Origin: Acidifodinimicrobium sp049967035
Lineage (GTDB): Archaea > Nanobdellota > Nanobdellia > Parvarchaeales > Parvarchaeaceae
NCBI GenBank assembly: GCA_049967035.1
Contig: JBMFTM010000009.1
Coordinates: forward strand, 1 to 20,589
Reading direction: 5' to 3'
DNA length: 20,589 nucleotides
Shown here: piece after piece, positions 1-7,087 of the stretch
Layout of the letters: each line of letters opens with the position of its first letter
Position numbering within the stretch: the first letter of the stretch is position 1
Made by a program: the position numbers and the translations under genes
Notes under the pieces: generated by a model
The model's database searches: none
What the model was told of the DNA's origin: nothing
The model's input: the letters and a program-made list of their open reading frames with translations, nothing else

Positions 1-1
1 A

Positions 2-55
2 GAAGAGATCAGTGGCCTGCTTGACGAAGAACCAAAACATGCATTTTACATGTGA
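2..55 (+). CDS. Possible 3' end of a gene running in from the left
   Basis: One frame is open from the window edge to a TGA at 53-55 and would end in an acidic tail reading GLLDEEPKHAFYM. A second frame is open to about base 60, so the choice rests only on the more protein-like composition of the first. Too short to assign a family. Confidence 0.3.
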   Translation, partial: EEISGLLDEEPKHAFYM

Positions 56-165
56 TTAAAAAGGCGGATCTTAACCAATCATTTTTAATTCATATAATCT
101 CCTAAGCAGAATGTAGTAAATTGGTTCCTTATCGTCTTATAATATACCATTTATATATCACAAAA

Positions 166-178
166 CTATAAATTTTAT
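166..178 (+). promoter_or_regulatory. TATA box for the HPr-kinase-like gene
   Basis: CTATAAATTTTAT lies about 38 bases before the ATG at 210, which would give a short leader of about 12 bases. A second AT-rich element at 149-159 is an alternative. The bases just before the start (GAGATG) could be a weak ribosome binding site. Confidence 0.4.
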
Positions 179-209
179 CGAAAGCTCATGCACGCTCTCG
201 AGATGTGTT

Positions 210-1115
210 ATGAACTACTACGCTGATTTTGATAGAGAGGTAAAATCTCTCACAAAAGAGTTATACTCAAAAGATAGAACAGGGCTTGCTTTGGAAAGCT
301 GCGGAGTAGGCGTAAATATAATCGGTAATGGAAGACTGATATCAAAGACAATAAACAATAAACTAATAAAAAAGGTCATAACTTCCCCATCAATAAGCCA
401 AATAAACAAAAATTACCCGTCTGTTTTCGTTAGGTACTCCAAAAGATTCCAGTTAAAAGAAGGCTATCCCAAAACAGAATACAGCGGTGACAATACAGAT
501 AATATAATCTCAATAGCAAAGCATCTACTTGAACGAAAAAAGCAAGAATCCGGGATGTACAGCATACATGGCAGCGCCGTGAGCAAACGAGGAAAGGCTA
601 TTTTCCTATTTGGTTGGAAGGACACTGGAAAAAGCAGCACAGCTATAAGCCTTGTAAAATACAAAGGGTTCAGTTTCGTGTCAGACGGCCAGGCGACTAT
701 AGACAGCAATGCAAGGATAGTCGGAAAGGTGAAAATCATGGAGGAGCTATCCCCATACATAAAGAAAAACTACAAGATCTCTGAGAGCATGGAGGAGCTG
801 GTACAAGACAATCAAGACGAGAAGCCAAAAATAGCCGCTTTTGTATATCCGCAGATCTCAAACAGCAACTTAAAAACGATCTGGGGGTACAGTGAAAAAT
901 CCATCTTTCACATGTATGAGTTGTTGAGTATAGAGATAAGAGGAGTATACAGCTGCTATATAGACAGATTCAGAAGACCTCTAAGTTCATTAGACACAGT
1001 GGACTTGTCTGTCAAGCGGATCGCGTTGGCTAGGAGGATAGCAAAGACCATCCCTATAATACAGATAAAGGGAGACATGCAATTTATATGCGATGAGGCC
1101 GAGAAATTGGTGTAA
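210..1115 (+). CDS. HPr-kinase-like P-loop protein
   Basis: A 301-residue protein whose C-terminal half resembles the HPr kinase/phosphorylase fold. Seen: an IHGSAV segment (119-124), a strand, then a Walker A loop GWKDTGKS at 135-142, followed by FVSDG at 157-160, where many relatives carry Asp-Asp. The N-terminal 110 residues are not recognised. Relatives of HprK outside the sugar phosphotransferase system often sit in glycan or peptide-modification loci and are thought to phosphorylate small molecules or proteins. No HPr or phosphotransferase gene is nearby. The following genes are glycosyltransferases, so a role in surface-glycan assembly is inferred. The Asp-to-Gly change leaves catalytic activity open. 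The family call is fairly safe; the substrate is unknown. Confidence 0.65.
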   Translation: MNYYADFDREVKSLTKELYSKDRTGLALESCGVGVNIIGNGRLISKTINNKLIKKVITSPSISQINKNYPSVFVRYSKRFQLKEGYPKTEYSGDNTDNIISIAKHLLERKKQESGMYSIHGSAVSKRGKAIFLFGWKDTGKSSTAISLVKYKGFSFVSDGQATIDSNARIVGKVKIMEELSPYIKKNYKISESMEELVQDNQDEKPKIAAFVYPQISNSNLKTIWGYSEKSIFHMYELLSIEIRGVYSCYIDRFRRPLSSLDTVDLSVKRIALARRIAKTIPIIQIKGDMQFICDEAEKLV

Positions 1116-1207
1116 TCGTTGATTTCATAACTTATCGTGGCAGTACTACTGGTCATTCATGTGCTTATTAAGCAGTTTCCTTAAGGGATCGTGTTTAAGG
1201 AGAGGCA

Positions 1208-2122
1208 TCAGATTTCTACCTCTTTGTAGCCTATTTTGAGCTTTTTTATCTTCAATGTGAATCCACGTATGAAGCCTGGTATGGCTATCACGGCATAGAG
1301 AGGATATAAAGCAAAGAATAGAAGAGTGGGGCGCAAGCCAAATCTCTTGAGGGCTATAGGTGTCCTCGAAAAGTACACTCTTATAAAGAATGTAGCGTAA
1401 TAGTCCCCTAGTTTTCCAAATATCCTTCTGTTAACCCCGTTACCGATCGCATAGGTGTAGTATTTCTTAATCAACTTACGAAACGTCAGAGGGTGCTTAT
1501 GTTTTACTAACAGTGTGGGGTCAAAAATCGCCTTTTTGCCAGTTCTTCTCAAGTTCAACACGGCGAAATACAGATCATCCCCTGCATACAGACCTAGATT
1601 TGGTATGTCCTTGGTGTAAAGCATCTTTCTATTCAGCGAGAAATTGTTCCCCGTTATAGCGATTATATTGTGTCCGCCAAACTCTGTAGGTTTGTTTATA
1701 AAGTACTTGTTTGATGAGAGGCAGTATCTTACATAGAATGCGTTTGTCAACAGGCCTTTCTCTTTAAAGAGAGTGTTACCAAAAACAAATATGTAACCTT
1801 TTCTAAGCCAATCTAAATGCCTATAAATTATACTCTCATCTATCGGTTCGCAATCCCCATCTAGATGCAGAATATAATCGTTTTTAGCGACTTTTATCCC
1901 CACGCTTTTAGTCGCCCATGGACCGTATGGTCTACTTGTTATTATAAGCCTTGATTTTGTTTTTAGGCTCCTAAGTTTATCCCTTATCTCGCCATCCTTT
2001 CCATCATGGTCATCTATGACCACTATCTCATCTACGTTTAAACGATCAAGATAGTCCAGCAAAGAAAAAAGCTTTGCACCGTGATTGTAGGTGCTTATTA
2101 TTACGCTTAGTTTATTCTTCAT
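1208..2122 (-). CDS. GT2 family glycosyltransferase
   Basis: A 304-residue GT-A fold glycosyltransferase. It opens with LSVIISTYNHG (5-15), the usual nucleotide-sugar-binding strand of family 2, followed by VVIDD at 34-38 and the metal-binding motif LDGD at 87-90. The C-terminal region (about 258-290) is hydrophobic with basic residues after it and probably anchors the enzyme to the membrane. It would transfer a sugar from an NDP-sugar to a lipid or glycan acceptor at the cytoplasmic face; the sugar cannot be told from sequence. Its start overlaps the end of the upstream Nudix-methyltransferase gene by 11 bases, so the two are almost surely co-transcribed and translationally coupled. Confidence 0.88.
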   Translation of the reverse strand: MKNKLSVIISTYNHGAKLFSLLDYLDRLNVDEIVVIDDHDGKDGEIRDKLRSLKTKSRLIITSRPYGPWATKSVGIKVAKNDYILHLDGDCEPIDESIIYRHLDWLRKGYIFVFGNTLFKEKGLLTNAFYVRYCLSSNKYFINKPTEFGGHNIIAITGNNFSLNRKMLYTKDIPNLGLYAGDDLYFAVLNLRRTGKKAIFDPTLLVKHKHPLTFRKLIKKYYTYAIGNGVNRRIFGKLGDYYATFFIRVYFSRTPIALKRFGLRPTLLFFALYPLYAVIAIPGFIRGFTLKIKKLKIGYKEVEI

Positions 2123-3269
2123 ATGGGGTGGAGATTATTAAAAACATATAGGGCTCTTTCTTATTCCTTATCTGCGGGATTGGTATGTTCTTCTGCCCTA
2201 CAGGTAGCGAGACAGTATAATTGTACCCTATCTCTTTGACATCGAAATGAAACCCTGCATCTTTCAATAGATTGGTGATTGATTTTAGACTGATCTTTCT
2301 GTAGTATTCTGGTGTGCTTGCGCCATAGAGTCTTCTGAAATTGTCTCTTATCTTCCTCCACGATGACTCCGTGTTGTCCAAAGTCAATATGAATATACCG
2401 TCCCTTGAAAGCACAGACCTCACGTTTGAAATGAAGCTATAAGGATCCTTTATGTGCTCGATCATCTCTGCGCATAGAATTGTCTTATACTTTCTGCTAG
2501 ATTTGAACCTTTCTGCGACTCCATCTATAAAATGCACCCTACGGCCAAATCTTTTCATAAGGACGGTTCTAAAATCTGGGTTGATCTCCAATAGGTCTAC
2601 TTTTTTGAATTTTTTCAGTATTAGGTTAGTCAACCTGCCATATCCGGGCCCAGTCTCCAGGATCGGGCCTTTACTTTCCGAGAGTATCTTTGTAAGCTCT
2701 GCCTCTTCCTCATCAAATACTGACTTAGGATTCAGCCTTTCTTCCTTCCACCAAGTTTTAACAGTCCCGGAGTGCGCAAAATAAGTAAAACTCAAGGATG
2801 GCCGCTGGTCCCTGGCTTTAAGCACGGAGTATAGCTCCTTGTATCTGTCTAACTTGCGAGTTAGGAAGAACATGCCATCTAGAATTCTCCACCCGATGTT
2901 TATTATCTCCTTTAGTTCTTCGGGGTACACCCATTTGACTTCTTTGACCTCCTTCTGAGATTTAGCAAAAGGCTCGCCTTTTATTTCAGTGACAAGAAAA
3001 TAATGCTCAAACTCAGTGTGCCCCCAGTGGACAGCTTGATTTTTTGCGCCTAGCCACTGCATCTTCTTAACTTTTATTCCAATCTCTTCTTCCAATTCCC
3101 TTTTTAATGCAGCCGCTGGAGTCTCCCATTTCTTTATTTTTCCGCCAGGGAGTTCCCATAGATCCACATTTTTGTCCATTCTTCTAAGATCGATCAAAAT
3201 CTTTCCATCCACCAATAAGATACCGACAGCACAATTACCCTCTGCAGTTATCGTCTCCTTTGATTCCAT
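2112..3269 (-). CDS. Nudix hydrolase fused to a SAM-dependent methyltransferase
   Basis: A 385-residue two-domain protein. Residues 10-140 form a Nudix domain with a complete Nudix box at 43-65 (G43, E49, R57-E58, E61-E62, G64), so pyrophosphohydrolase activity on a nucleoside diphosphate derivative is expected. Residues about 195-300 form a class I methyltransferase: ETGPGYGRL at 205-213 binds SAM, an acidic residue ends strand 2 (E228), and AEMIEHI at 267-273 is typical of the Methyltransf_11/UbiG-like group. The remaining tail is not recognised. Both catalytic signatures look intact. The partner gene is a GT2 glycosyltransferase overlapping by 11 bases, so the substrate may be a nucleotide sugar or glycan precursor; this is inference. 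The ATG at 3269 sits about 30 bases after a TATA box, which fits leaderless transcription. Confidence 0.85.
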   Translation of the reverse strand: MESKETITAEGNCAVGILLVDGKILIDLRRMDKNVDLWELPGGKIKKWETPAAALKRELEEEIGIKVKKMQWLGAKNQAVHWGHTEFEHYFLVTEIKGEPFAKSQKEVKEVKWVYPEELKEIINIGWRILDGMFFLTRKLDRYKELYSVLKARDQRPSLSFTYFAHSGTVKTWWKEERLNPKSVFDEEEAELTKILSESKGPILETGPGYGRLTNLILKKFKKVDLLEINPDFRTVLMKRFGRRVHFIDGVAERFKSSRKYKTILCAEMIEHIKDPYSFISNVRSVLSRDGIFILTLDNTESSWRKIRDNFRRLYGASTPEYYRKISLKSITNLLKDAGFHFDVKEIGYNYTVSLPVGQKNIPIPQIRNKKEPYMFLIISTPYEE

Positions 3270-3292
3270 ATTAGATTACTGATAAATCAATG

Positions 3293-3304
3293 AGATTTAT
3301 ATCT
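3293..3304. promoter_or_regulatory. TATA box shared by two divergent genes
   Basis: AGATTTATATCT is palindromic except for one base pair. Its centre lies about 26 bases before the ATG at 3325 (+) and about 30 bases before the ATG at 3269 (-). It is the only good TATA element in the 55-base gap, so it may serve both directions. Confidence 0.5.
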
Positions 3305-3324
3305 TAACTAATCGCTATATAGAT

Positions 3325-4401
3325 ATGAGAATACTTGTACTTCAGCCCAGAATATCTTACTATATAGGTGGAGGCGAGATAGTACCTTCATACCAAATGG
3401 CTGAGCTATCCAGGCTGGGAAATAATGTTACACTGATCACCACAAAGCCATCAAAACCATCCGAATATCTAAAACTTTTAAAAAAAGCTGAAGTCAGGAT
3501 AATTTTCTCAAATGTAAAGTCCTTGGACGGCTTATACCCTACCGGCACAAAGATCCCGATCGAAGCTTGGAACTATGAATCTATTATGATGCAGCTTGAC
3601 TCCATAGAGACTATAAAAAATATCAAGCCGGACGTTATAATATCGCACTACACACACGACCATATTGTACTTGATAATAAGAATATCGTTCTGCACTTAC
3701 ATGGCTATCCGGAGAAGAGAATAGAAGCGGCAGGGATAGGGCTTAAAAAAGCAAAGGAGATATTATCCGTTAGCTCCGAAGTAAAAAATAAATGGCGCTC
3801 TCTTTTCCCAGAATTTGAATATAAAATAAATAAAGTTATTCGCAACGGAATCGCCACTGATTTCTTTAAGCCGGTAAAAACCAAAAAGGTCTACGATCTT
3901 ATCTTCGTCGGCAGGCTAATAAAAATAAAGGGCCTAGATTACCTTATCAGAGCGATCGGCGGAAGTAACCTGAAACTTGCAATCATAGGTGAAGGCCCAG
4001 AAAAGAAAAAACTTTACAGTTTATCGAAGAAATTGAAGGCCAATGTTGATTTCCTAGGATATGTCAAATTCAAGGACCTCCCCACTGTTTACTCGCGCTC
4101 AAAAATCGGGGTTTTTCCCTCCTATTCAAGGGAAGGTGTAGTAACAAGCATGCTAGAAGCAATGTCCTGCGGCTTGGGGATAGTCACAACTGACCAGGGC
4201 GGCATGAAAGAAGCGCTGAGGTTTGGCGGCGGAGTAGTTGTCAAAGCCAGGAGCAGTTCATCGATATCGGAAGGAATAAAGGATGTTTTATCTGACTATG
4301 CCGGATTCGGCAGGTCTGCACGAGAGGTGATAAGAAGCCACTTCAGCATAGAGGAAAACTGTATAAAACTAGAGAAGTTCTATAGAAGAGCAATGCTCTG
4401 A
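3325..4401 (+). CDS. GT4 family glycosyltransferase
   Basis: A 358-residue GT-B fold glycosyltransferase. The N-terminal domain starts with MRILVLQPRI and a glycine-rich acceptor loop GGGE (15-18). The C-terminal domain has NGIATDFFKP (174-183), FVGRLIKIKGLDYL (194-207), and the family's EX7E motif with E270 and E278 in EGVVTSMLEAMSCG, which positions the donor nucleotide sugar. No signal peptide or membrane helix is seen; the enzyme is likely cytosolic or peripherally membrane-bound. It lies divergently from the Nudix-methyltransferase/GT2 pair and shares its TATA box, which supports a common glycan pathway. The HAD gene on the other strand ends three bases after it. Sugar and linkage are unknown. 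Confidence 0.88.
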   Translation: MRILVLQPRISYYIGGGEIVPSYQMAELSRLGNNVTLITTKPSKPSEYLKLLKKAEVRIIFSNVKSLDGLYPTGTKIPIEAWNYESIMMQLDSIETIKNIKPDVIISHYTHDHIVLDNKNIVLHLHGYPEKRIEAAGIGLKKAKEILSVSSEVKNKWRSLFPEFEYKINKVIRNGIATDFFKPVKTKKVYDLIFVGRLIKIKGLDYLIRAIGGSNLKLAIIGEGPEKKKLYSLSKKLKANVDFLGYVKFKDLPTVYSRSKIGVFPSYSREGVVTSMLEAMSCGLGIVTTDQGGMKEALRFGGGVVVKARSSSSISEGIKDVLSDYAGFGRSAREVIRSHFSIEENCIKLEKFYRRAML

Positions 4402-4404
4402 CGT

Positions 4405-4950
4405 TTACCCCGCTCTGTATTTAATTATGCGCGTCCGATTGACTAAATACAACGATACTCTCTTTAAAGATGGAAGCGCATTTACTCTCCTAATAAATTT
4501 TATCGAATTATCAAAGAATATGATCTCGTTATATTTGCTTAAAAGTGATTTTAGATAACCTATCTTAAATTTTGCCCCGTCAGTGCTTCCATTTCTATCT
4601 AAAACCAAACTTTGGAAGGGTATGTTATTATTTATCAGGGTTTTCAAGGTGTATCTTCTAAGCGTGCTCCAACGTGTAGTCAGCACGATGATGTCGTACC
4701 CCTTTGACCTGTATCTCTTAAATTTATCCAATACTAATTTATTCAGCCTGTATGCAGGATAGTATTTTTTACCGGCCAAAGTAAATATCTTGGTTATTGT
4801 ATCTGGCGGTAATTTTTTTATCTGAGACCTTGTGAGCTCTTTGTTAACTGCTTCTTTTGAGGCTAATTTAAGCGCCACATCCGTAAAAAAGATCGTGTCA
4901 TCGTAATCAAATACTACAACCTTTTTATCAGCTCTCTCCGAAGGCCTCAT
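4405..4950 (-). CDS. HAD-superfamily hydrolase
   Basis: A 181-residue HAD phosphatase-like protein. Motif I is VFDYDDTI with the nucleophile D15 and acid/base D17; motif II is VLTTRW with T91; a lysine in GAKFKIGYL near 128 could be motif III; and motif IV is IIFFDNS with D147. Only a small all-alpha segment (about 25-75) lies between motifs I and II, giving a small cap. The likely reaction is hydrolysis of a small phosphate ester, but the substrate is not evident. Its position beside the glycosyltransferases makes a sugar phosphate possible. The ATG at 4950 is preceded by AGATAAATAT about 33 bases upstream. Confidence 0.75.
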   Translation of the reverse strand: MRPSERADKKVVVFDYDDTIFFTDVALKLASKEAVNKELTRSQIKKLPPDTITKIFTLAGKKYYPAYRLNKLVLDKFKRYRSKGYDIIVLTTRWSTLRRYTLKTLINNNIPFQSLVLDRNGSTDGAKFKIGYLKSLLSKYNEIIFFDNSIKFIRRVNALPSLKRVSLYLVNRTRIIKYRAG

Positions 4951-5019
4951 ATATCTTCTAATGTTCCACCTTTTTGACGATATTTATCTACCATATAATG
5001 ATTTTTATGCTTCAAATCA

Positions 5020-5091
5020 AGCCTCGGGCGAGGATCGAACTCGCGGCCTTTTCCTTACCAAGGAAACGCTCTACCACTGAGCCACCGAGGC
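5020..5091 (-). tRNA. tRNA-Thr(GGT)
   Basis: Read on the minus strand this gives a complete cloverleaf: acceptor GCCTCGG/CCGAGGC fully paired, D arm GCTC...GAGC, anticodon stem TTTCC/GGAAA with loop TTGGTAA (anticodon GGT), a five-base variable region, T arm GCGAG-TTCGATC-CTCGC and discriminator T. There is no intron and CCA is not encoded, so a CCA-adding enzyme is required. Confidence 0.95.
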
Positions 5092-5109
5092 AAAACAAAA
5101 AAAGATTAA

Positions 5110-5119
5110 GCTTTTAAAC
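5110..5119 (-). promoter_or_regulatory. TATA box for tRNA-Thr
   Basis: On the minus strand GTTTAAAAG is centred about 24 bases before the first tRNA base, the right spacing for an archaeal promoter with a very short leader. Confidence 0.5.
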
Positions 5120-5179
5120 TTAAAAAGGCTTTCACTTTATCTGAAGGTAGGTGAATAATTAGTATTCTAGTTAGGTAGC

Positions 5180-6103
5180 ATGGACATAAATCTGTTCAAT
5201 CCGGTATTTGAAGGCCTAGGTGTTTCCCTGCTGATATCTTATCTGCTTGGGATAGTGCATGGGATAACGCCCGATGAGCACACTTGGCCGATAACTTTCT
5301 CTTATGCTATTGGGAGCTACAGCGCAACGAAGGGCGCCGAAAGAGGGGCCATATTTTCATTGGGTTTCACGATCCAAAGGGCGCTGATGTCTGAGGTGAT
5401 ATTTCTATTGATAATGTTTGGATTCCCACAGATAAAATATGTGTTTTCATCGGCCATATTCTTCGGTGCGGTTTACATTCTAGTTGGTTTTGTCATGTTC
5501 ATTGCCGGTAACTATGTTGTAACCGGGAGATACTGGCCACATCTGAAGATAGATGACCTGATAAACCGGGCATTTGTACCAAAGAGAGAGCGACATGAGG
5601 ACATAGATTTCTACAGCAGGGATGTTTCAAGCAAGATGGCGTTCGTGCACGGACTAATAGCGGGGTTCGGATTCGGCGCTTTTGCGATGATAATATACTT
5701 CATCTTCGTCCCTGCCATGCCAAACGCCTATGTGGCTTTCCTGCCTGGATTGCTGTTTGGATTGGGGACAATGACTATGCAGTTCATATTCGGCGCTGTT
5801 TTCGGTACATGGATAACAAAGGTGAAGAAGATAACGACAGACGGCTTACAGTTCCTAGCAAGGTACATGTCTTCCCATGTGCTCATCTATGGCGGCTTAA
5901 CCTTCCTAATAGCAGGGGTGCTAGTGATAATGTTCCCACAAATTAGCAATTTTGCAGTCTTAACGCCGCTGGAGGTGCACAACCTTCACAACTTAGGGAT
6001 AGGATTCTTCATCGTTATATTTGTAGTAGTGGTGATAGGGGCAATCTCCTATGAGAGGGGGATAAAGATGGTATTCAACAACAAAAAATTTAAAGTCACT
6101 TAG
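5180..6103 (+). CDS. Multi-pass membrane protein, Ni/Co-transporter-like
   Basis: A 307-residue integral membrane protein with about six to seven hydrophobic helices and a charged loop at about 120-150 (KRERHEDIDFYSRD). Near the first helix it has HGITPDEH at 27-34. This recalls the HX4DH signature of the NiCoT/NicO nickel-cobalt transporters but has one extra residue (HX4DEH). The histidine and acidic residues next to a helix suggest a metal or proton path; this is inference. A later histidine pair in EVHNLHN (about 268-274) could contribute. The ATG at 5180 has AGGT six to nine bases upstream. Its 3' end overlaps the S17e gene by eight bases, tail to tail. The family call is tentative; TauE/LysE-type exporters are alternatives. 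Confidence 0.5.
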   Translation: MDINLFNPVFEGLGVSLLISYLLGIVHGITPDEHTWPITFSYAIGSYSATKGAERGAIFSLGFTIQRALMSEVIFLLIMFGFPQIKYVFSSAIFFGAVYILVGFVMFIAGNYVVTGRYWPHLKIDDLINRAFVPKRERHEDIDFYSRDVSSKMAFVHGLIAGFGFGAFAMIIYFIFVPAMPNAYVAFLPGLLFGLGTMTMQFIFGAVFGTWITKVKKITTDGLQFLARYMSSHVLIYGGLTFLIAGVLVIMFPQISNFAVLTPLEVHNLHNLGIGFFIVIFVVVVIGAISYERGIKMVFNNKKFKVT

Positions 6104-6314
6104 ATGAGTGCTCTATTATAAATGATTCCAGCTTTTTTTCCTTCGCTAGGCGGGTTATAAAGCCAGCTACCTTGTTTGCGACTACCTTGCTCTCCGGGAT
6201 AATGCCCTTAATTATTTCCTTGTTAGTTTCAAAGTTATCAGTGAAGATGAACTTCCTCAATTTAAGTATTTCTAACGTGTACTGTCTAACAGTCTTGCCT
6301 CTTATTCTTCCCAT
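6096..6314 (-). CDS. rps17e: Ribosomal protein S17e
   Basis: A 72-residue small-subunit protein found in archaea and eukaryotes. MGRIRGKTVRQ at the N-terminus, the central FTDNFETNKEII and AGFITRLAK near the end match the S17e pattern. I chose the ATG at 6314 because family members begin MGRI; an in-frame TTG at 6323 would add three residues. It follows the PRC-barrel gene by 17 bases on the same strand and is probably transcribed from that gene's promoter. Confidence 0.88.
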   Translation of the reverse strand: MGRIRGKTVRQYTLEILKLRKFIFTDNFETNKEIIKGIIPESKVVANKVAGFITRLAKEKKLESFIIEHSSK

Positions 6315-6331
6315 ATCTTTCAAATAGATGA

Positions 6332-6613
6332 CTAAATTATATCCTCTTCAGAAACAATCACAAAGTCGCTGACTGAGATGACTGAATTGTATGGGATCTC
6401 ATAGTTGCCAGATTCATCCTTCTCAAGCTGAAAAGACGAAGCGTAGCTTGTAGGGGACTTTAAGGTTAGATAGACTAACTCTCCTGTCCTAATCTCATAT
6501 ATCAGATCAGCTACCACTCCCAATTTCTTCCCGCTCTTACCGACAACTGGCTTGCCGACTATGGCTCTAGCATCAATCCTCTCATTCTTTCCTTCTACAC
6601 TCTTAGTTTCCAT
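6332..6613 (-). CDS. PRC-barrel domain protein
   Basis: A 93-residue protein that is essentially one PRC barrel. After a charged leader (1-15), DARAIVGKPVVGKSGKKLGVV shows the strand-turn-strand pattern with conserved glycines, followed by short beta strands and IPYNSVISVSDFVIV near the C-terminus. Archaeal stand-alone PRC-barrel proteins have been linked to RNA processing and to cell division (CdpB family). The link to S17e downstream would fit a ribosomal context, but that is inference. The ATG at 6613 sits about 26 bases after a TATA box. Confidence 0.8.
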   Translation of the reverse strand: METKSVEGKNERIDARAIVGKPVVGKSGKKLGVVADLIYEIRTGELVYLTLKSPTSYASSFQLEKDESGNYEIPYNSVISVSDFVIVSEEDII

Positions 6614-6630
6614 GGCATTTAAATAGAATT

Positions 6631-6644
6631 TTTTATATTTAACC
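6631..6644 (-). promoter_or_regulatory. TATA box for the PRC-barrel/S17e operon
   Basis: On the minus strand GGTTAAATATAAAA is centred about 25 bases before the ATG at 6613, consistent with a leaderless transcript covering both genes. Confidence 0.5.
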
Positions 6645-6664
6645 CTTTCTAATGTGAATATTTG

Positions 6665-6714
6665 AGGGCATAACAGGCCAGTAGGCCTTTATCATATGAT
6701 CATGTATGATGCCC
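6665..6714. repeat. Nested inverted repeats in an intergenic gap
   Basis: GGGCAT at 6665-6670 pairs with ATGCCC at 6709-6714. Inside lie AGGCC-AGTA-GGCCT and ATCAT...ATGAT, which could form two hairpins on a common stem. It lies between the PRC-barrel promoter and the zinc-ribbon promoter. No protein frame explains it. Confidence 0.35.
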
Positions 6715-6760
6715 ATCTTACGAAAGAAGAATTCTCAGCGAATTTGTTAAAGTTTTTTAA

Positions 6761-6770
6761 GTTTATAAAT
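6761..6770 (+). promoter_or_regulatory. TATA box for the zinc-ribbon/KsgA operon
   Basis: GTTTATAAAT is centred 25-26 bases before the ATG at 6791, matching a leaderless start. Confidence 0.5.
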
Positions 6771-6790
6771 CCAATTAAACTAATTAGAAA

Positions 6791-7087
6791 ATGGAAAACC
6801 TACCCAATTTGGAAGACTGTGACTACTTCAAAAAATCGACCGTCAACTATGACGGTAAGGAAAGTAGGGTGCTAATATATAAGCTAAAAACCTCCAGGGA
6901 TTACACTTTTAGATTCTTATGCCCAAAGTGCGGCTTCGAAAACAAGTTTGATTCTGACCTGTCAACGGTAAAGAAAAAAGAGAATGGAAAAAACAAGGAG
7001 TACATATCCGTGAAGTGCAAAAAATGCGGCACAGAGTACTTTATTGAGAAGTTTAAGGTAGCCTTTAGAGGTTTAAAGAAAGTATGA
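6791..7087 (+). CDS. Zinc-ribbon protein of unknown function
   Basis: A 98-residue basic protein with one zinc ribbon: CPKC at 44-47 and CKKC at 76-79, separated by a lysine-rich hairpin. The first 40 residues form a small beta-rich region I do not recognise. It overlaps the start of the rRNA dimethylase gene by four bases (ATGA), so the two are translated together. A nucleic-acid-binding role in rRNA maturation is plausible from context only. It could also be a short transcription-factor-like ribbon. Confidence 0.7.
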   Translation: MENLPNLEDCDYFKKSTVNYDGKESRVLIYKLKTSRDYTFRFLCPKCGFENKFDSDLSTVKKKENGKNKEYISVKCKKCGTEYFIEKFKVAFRGLKKV

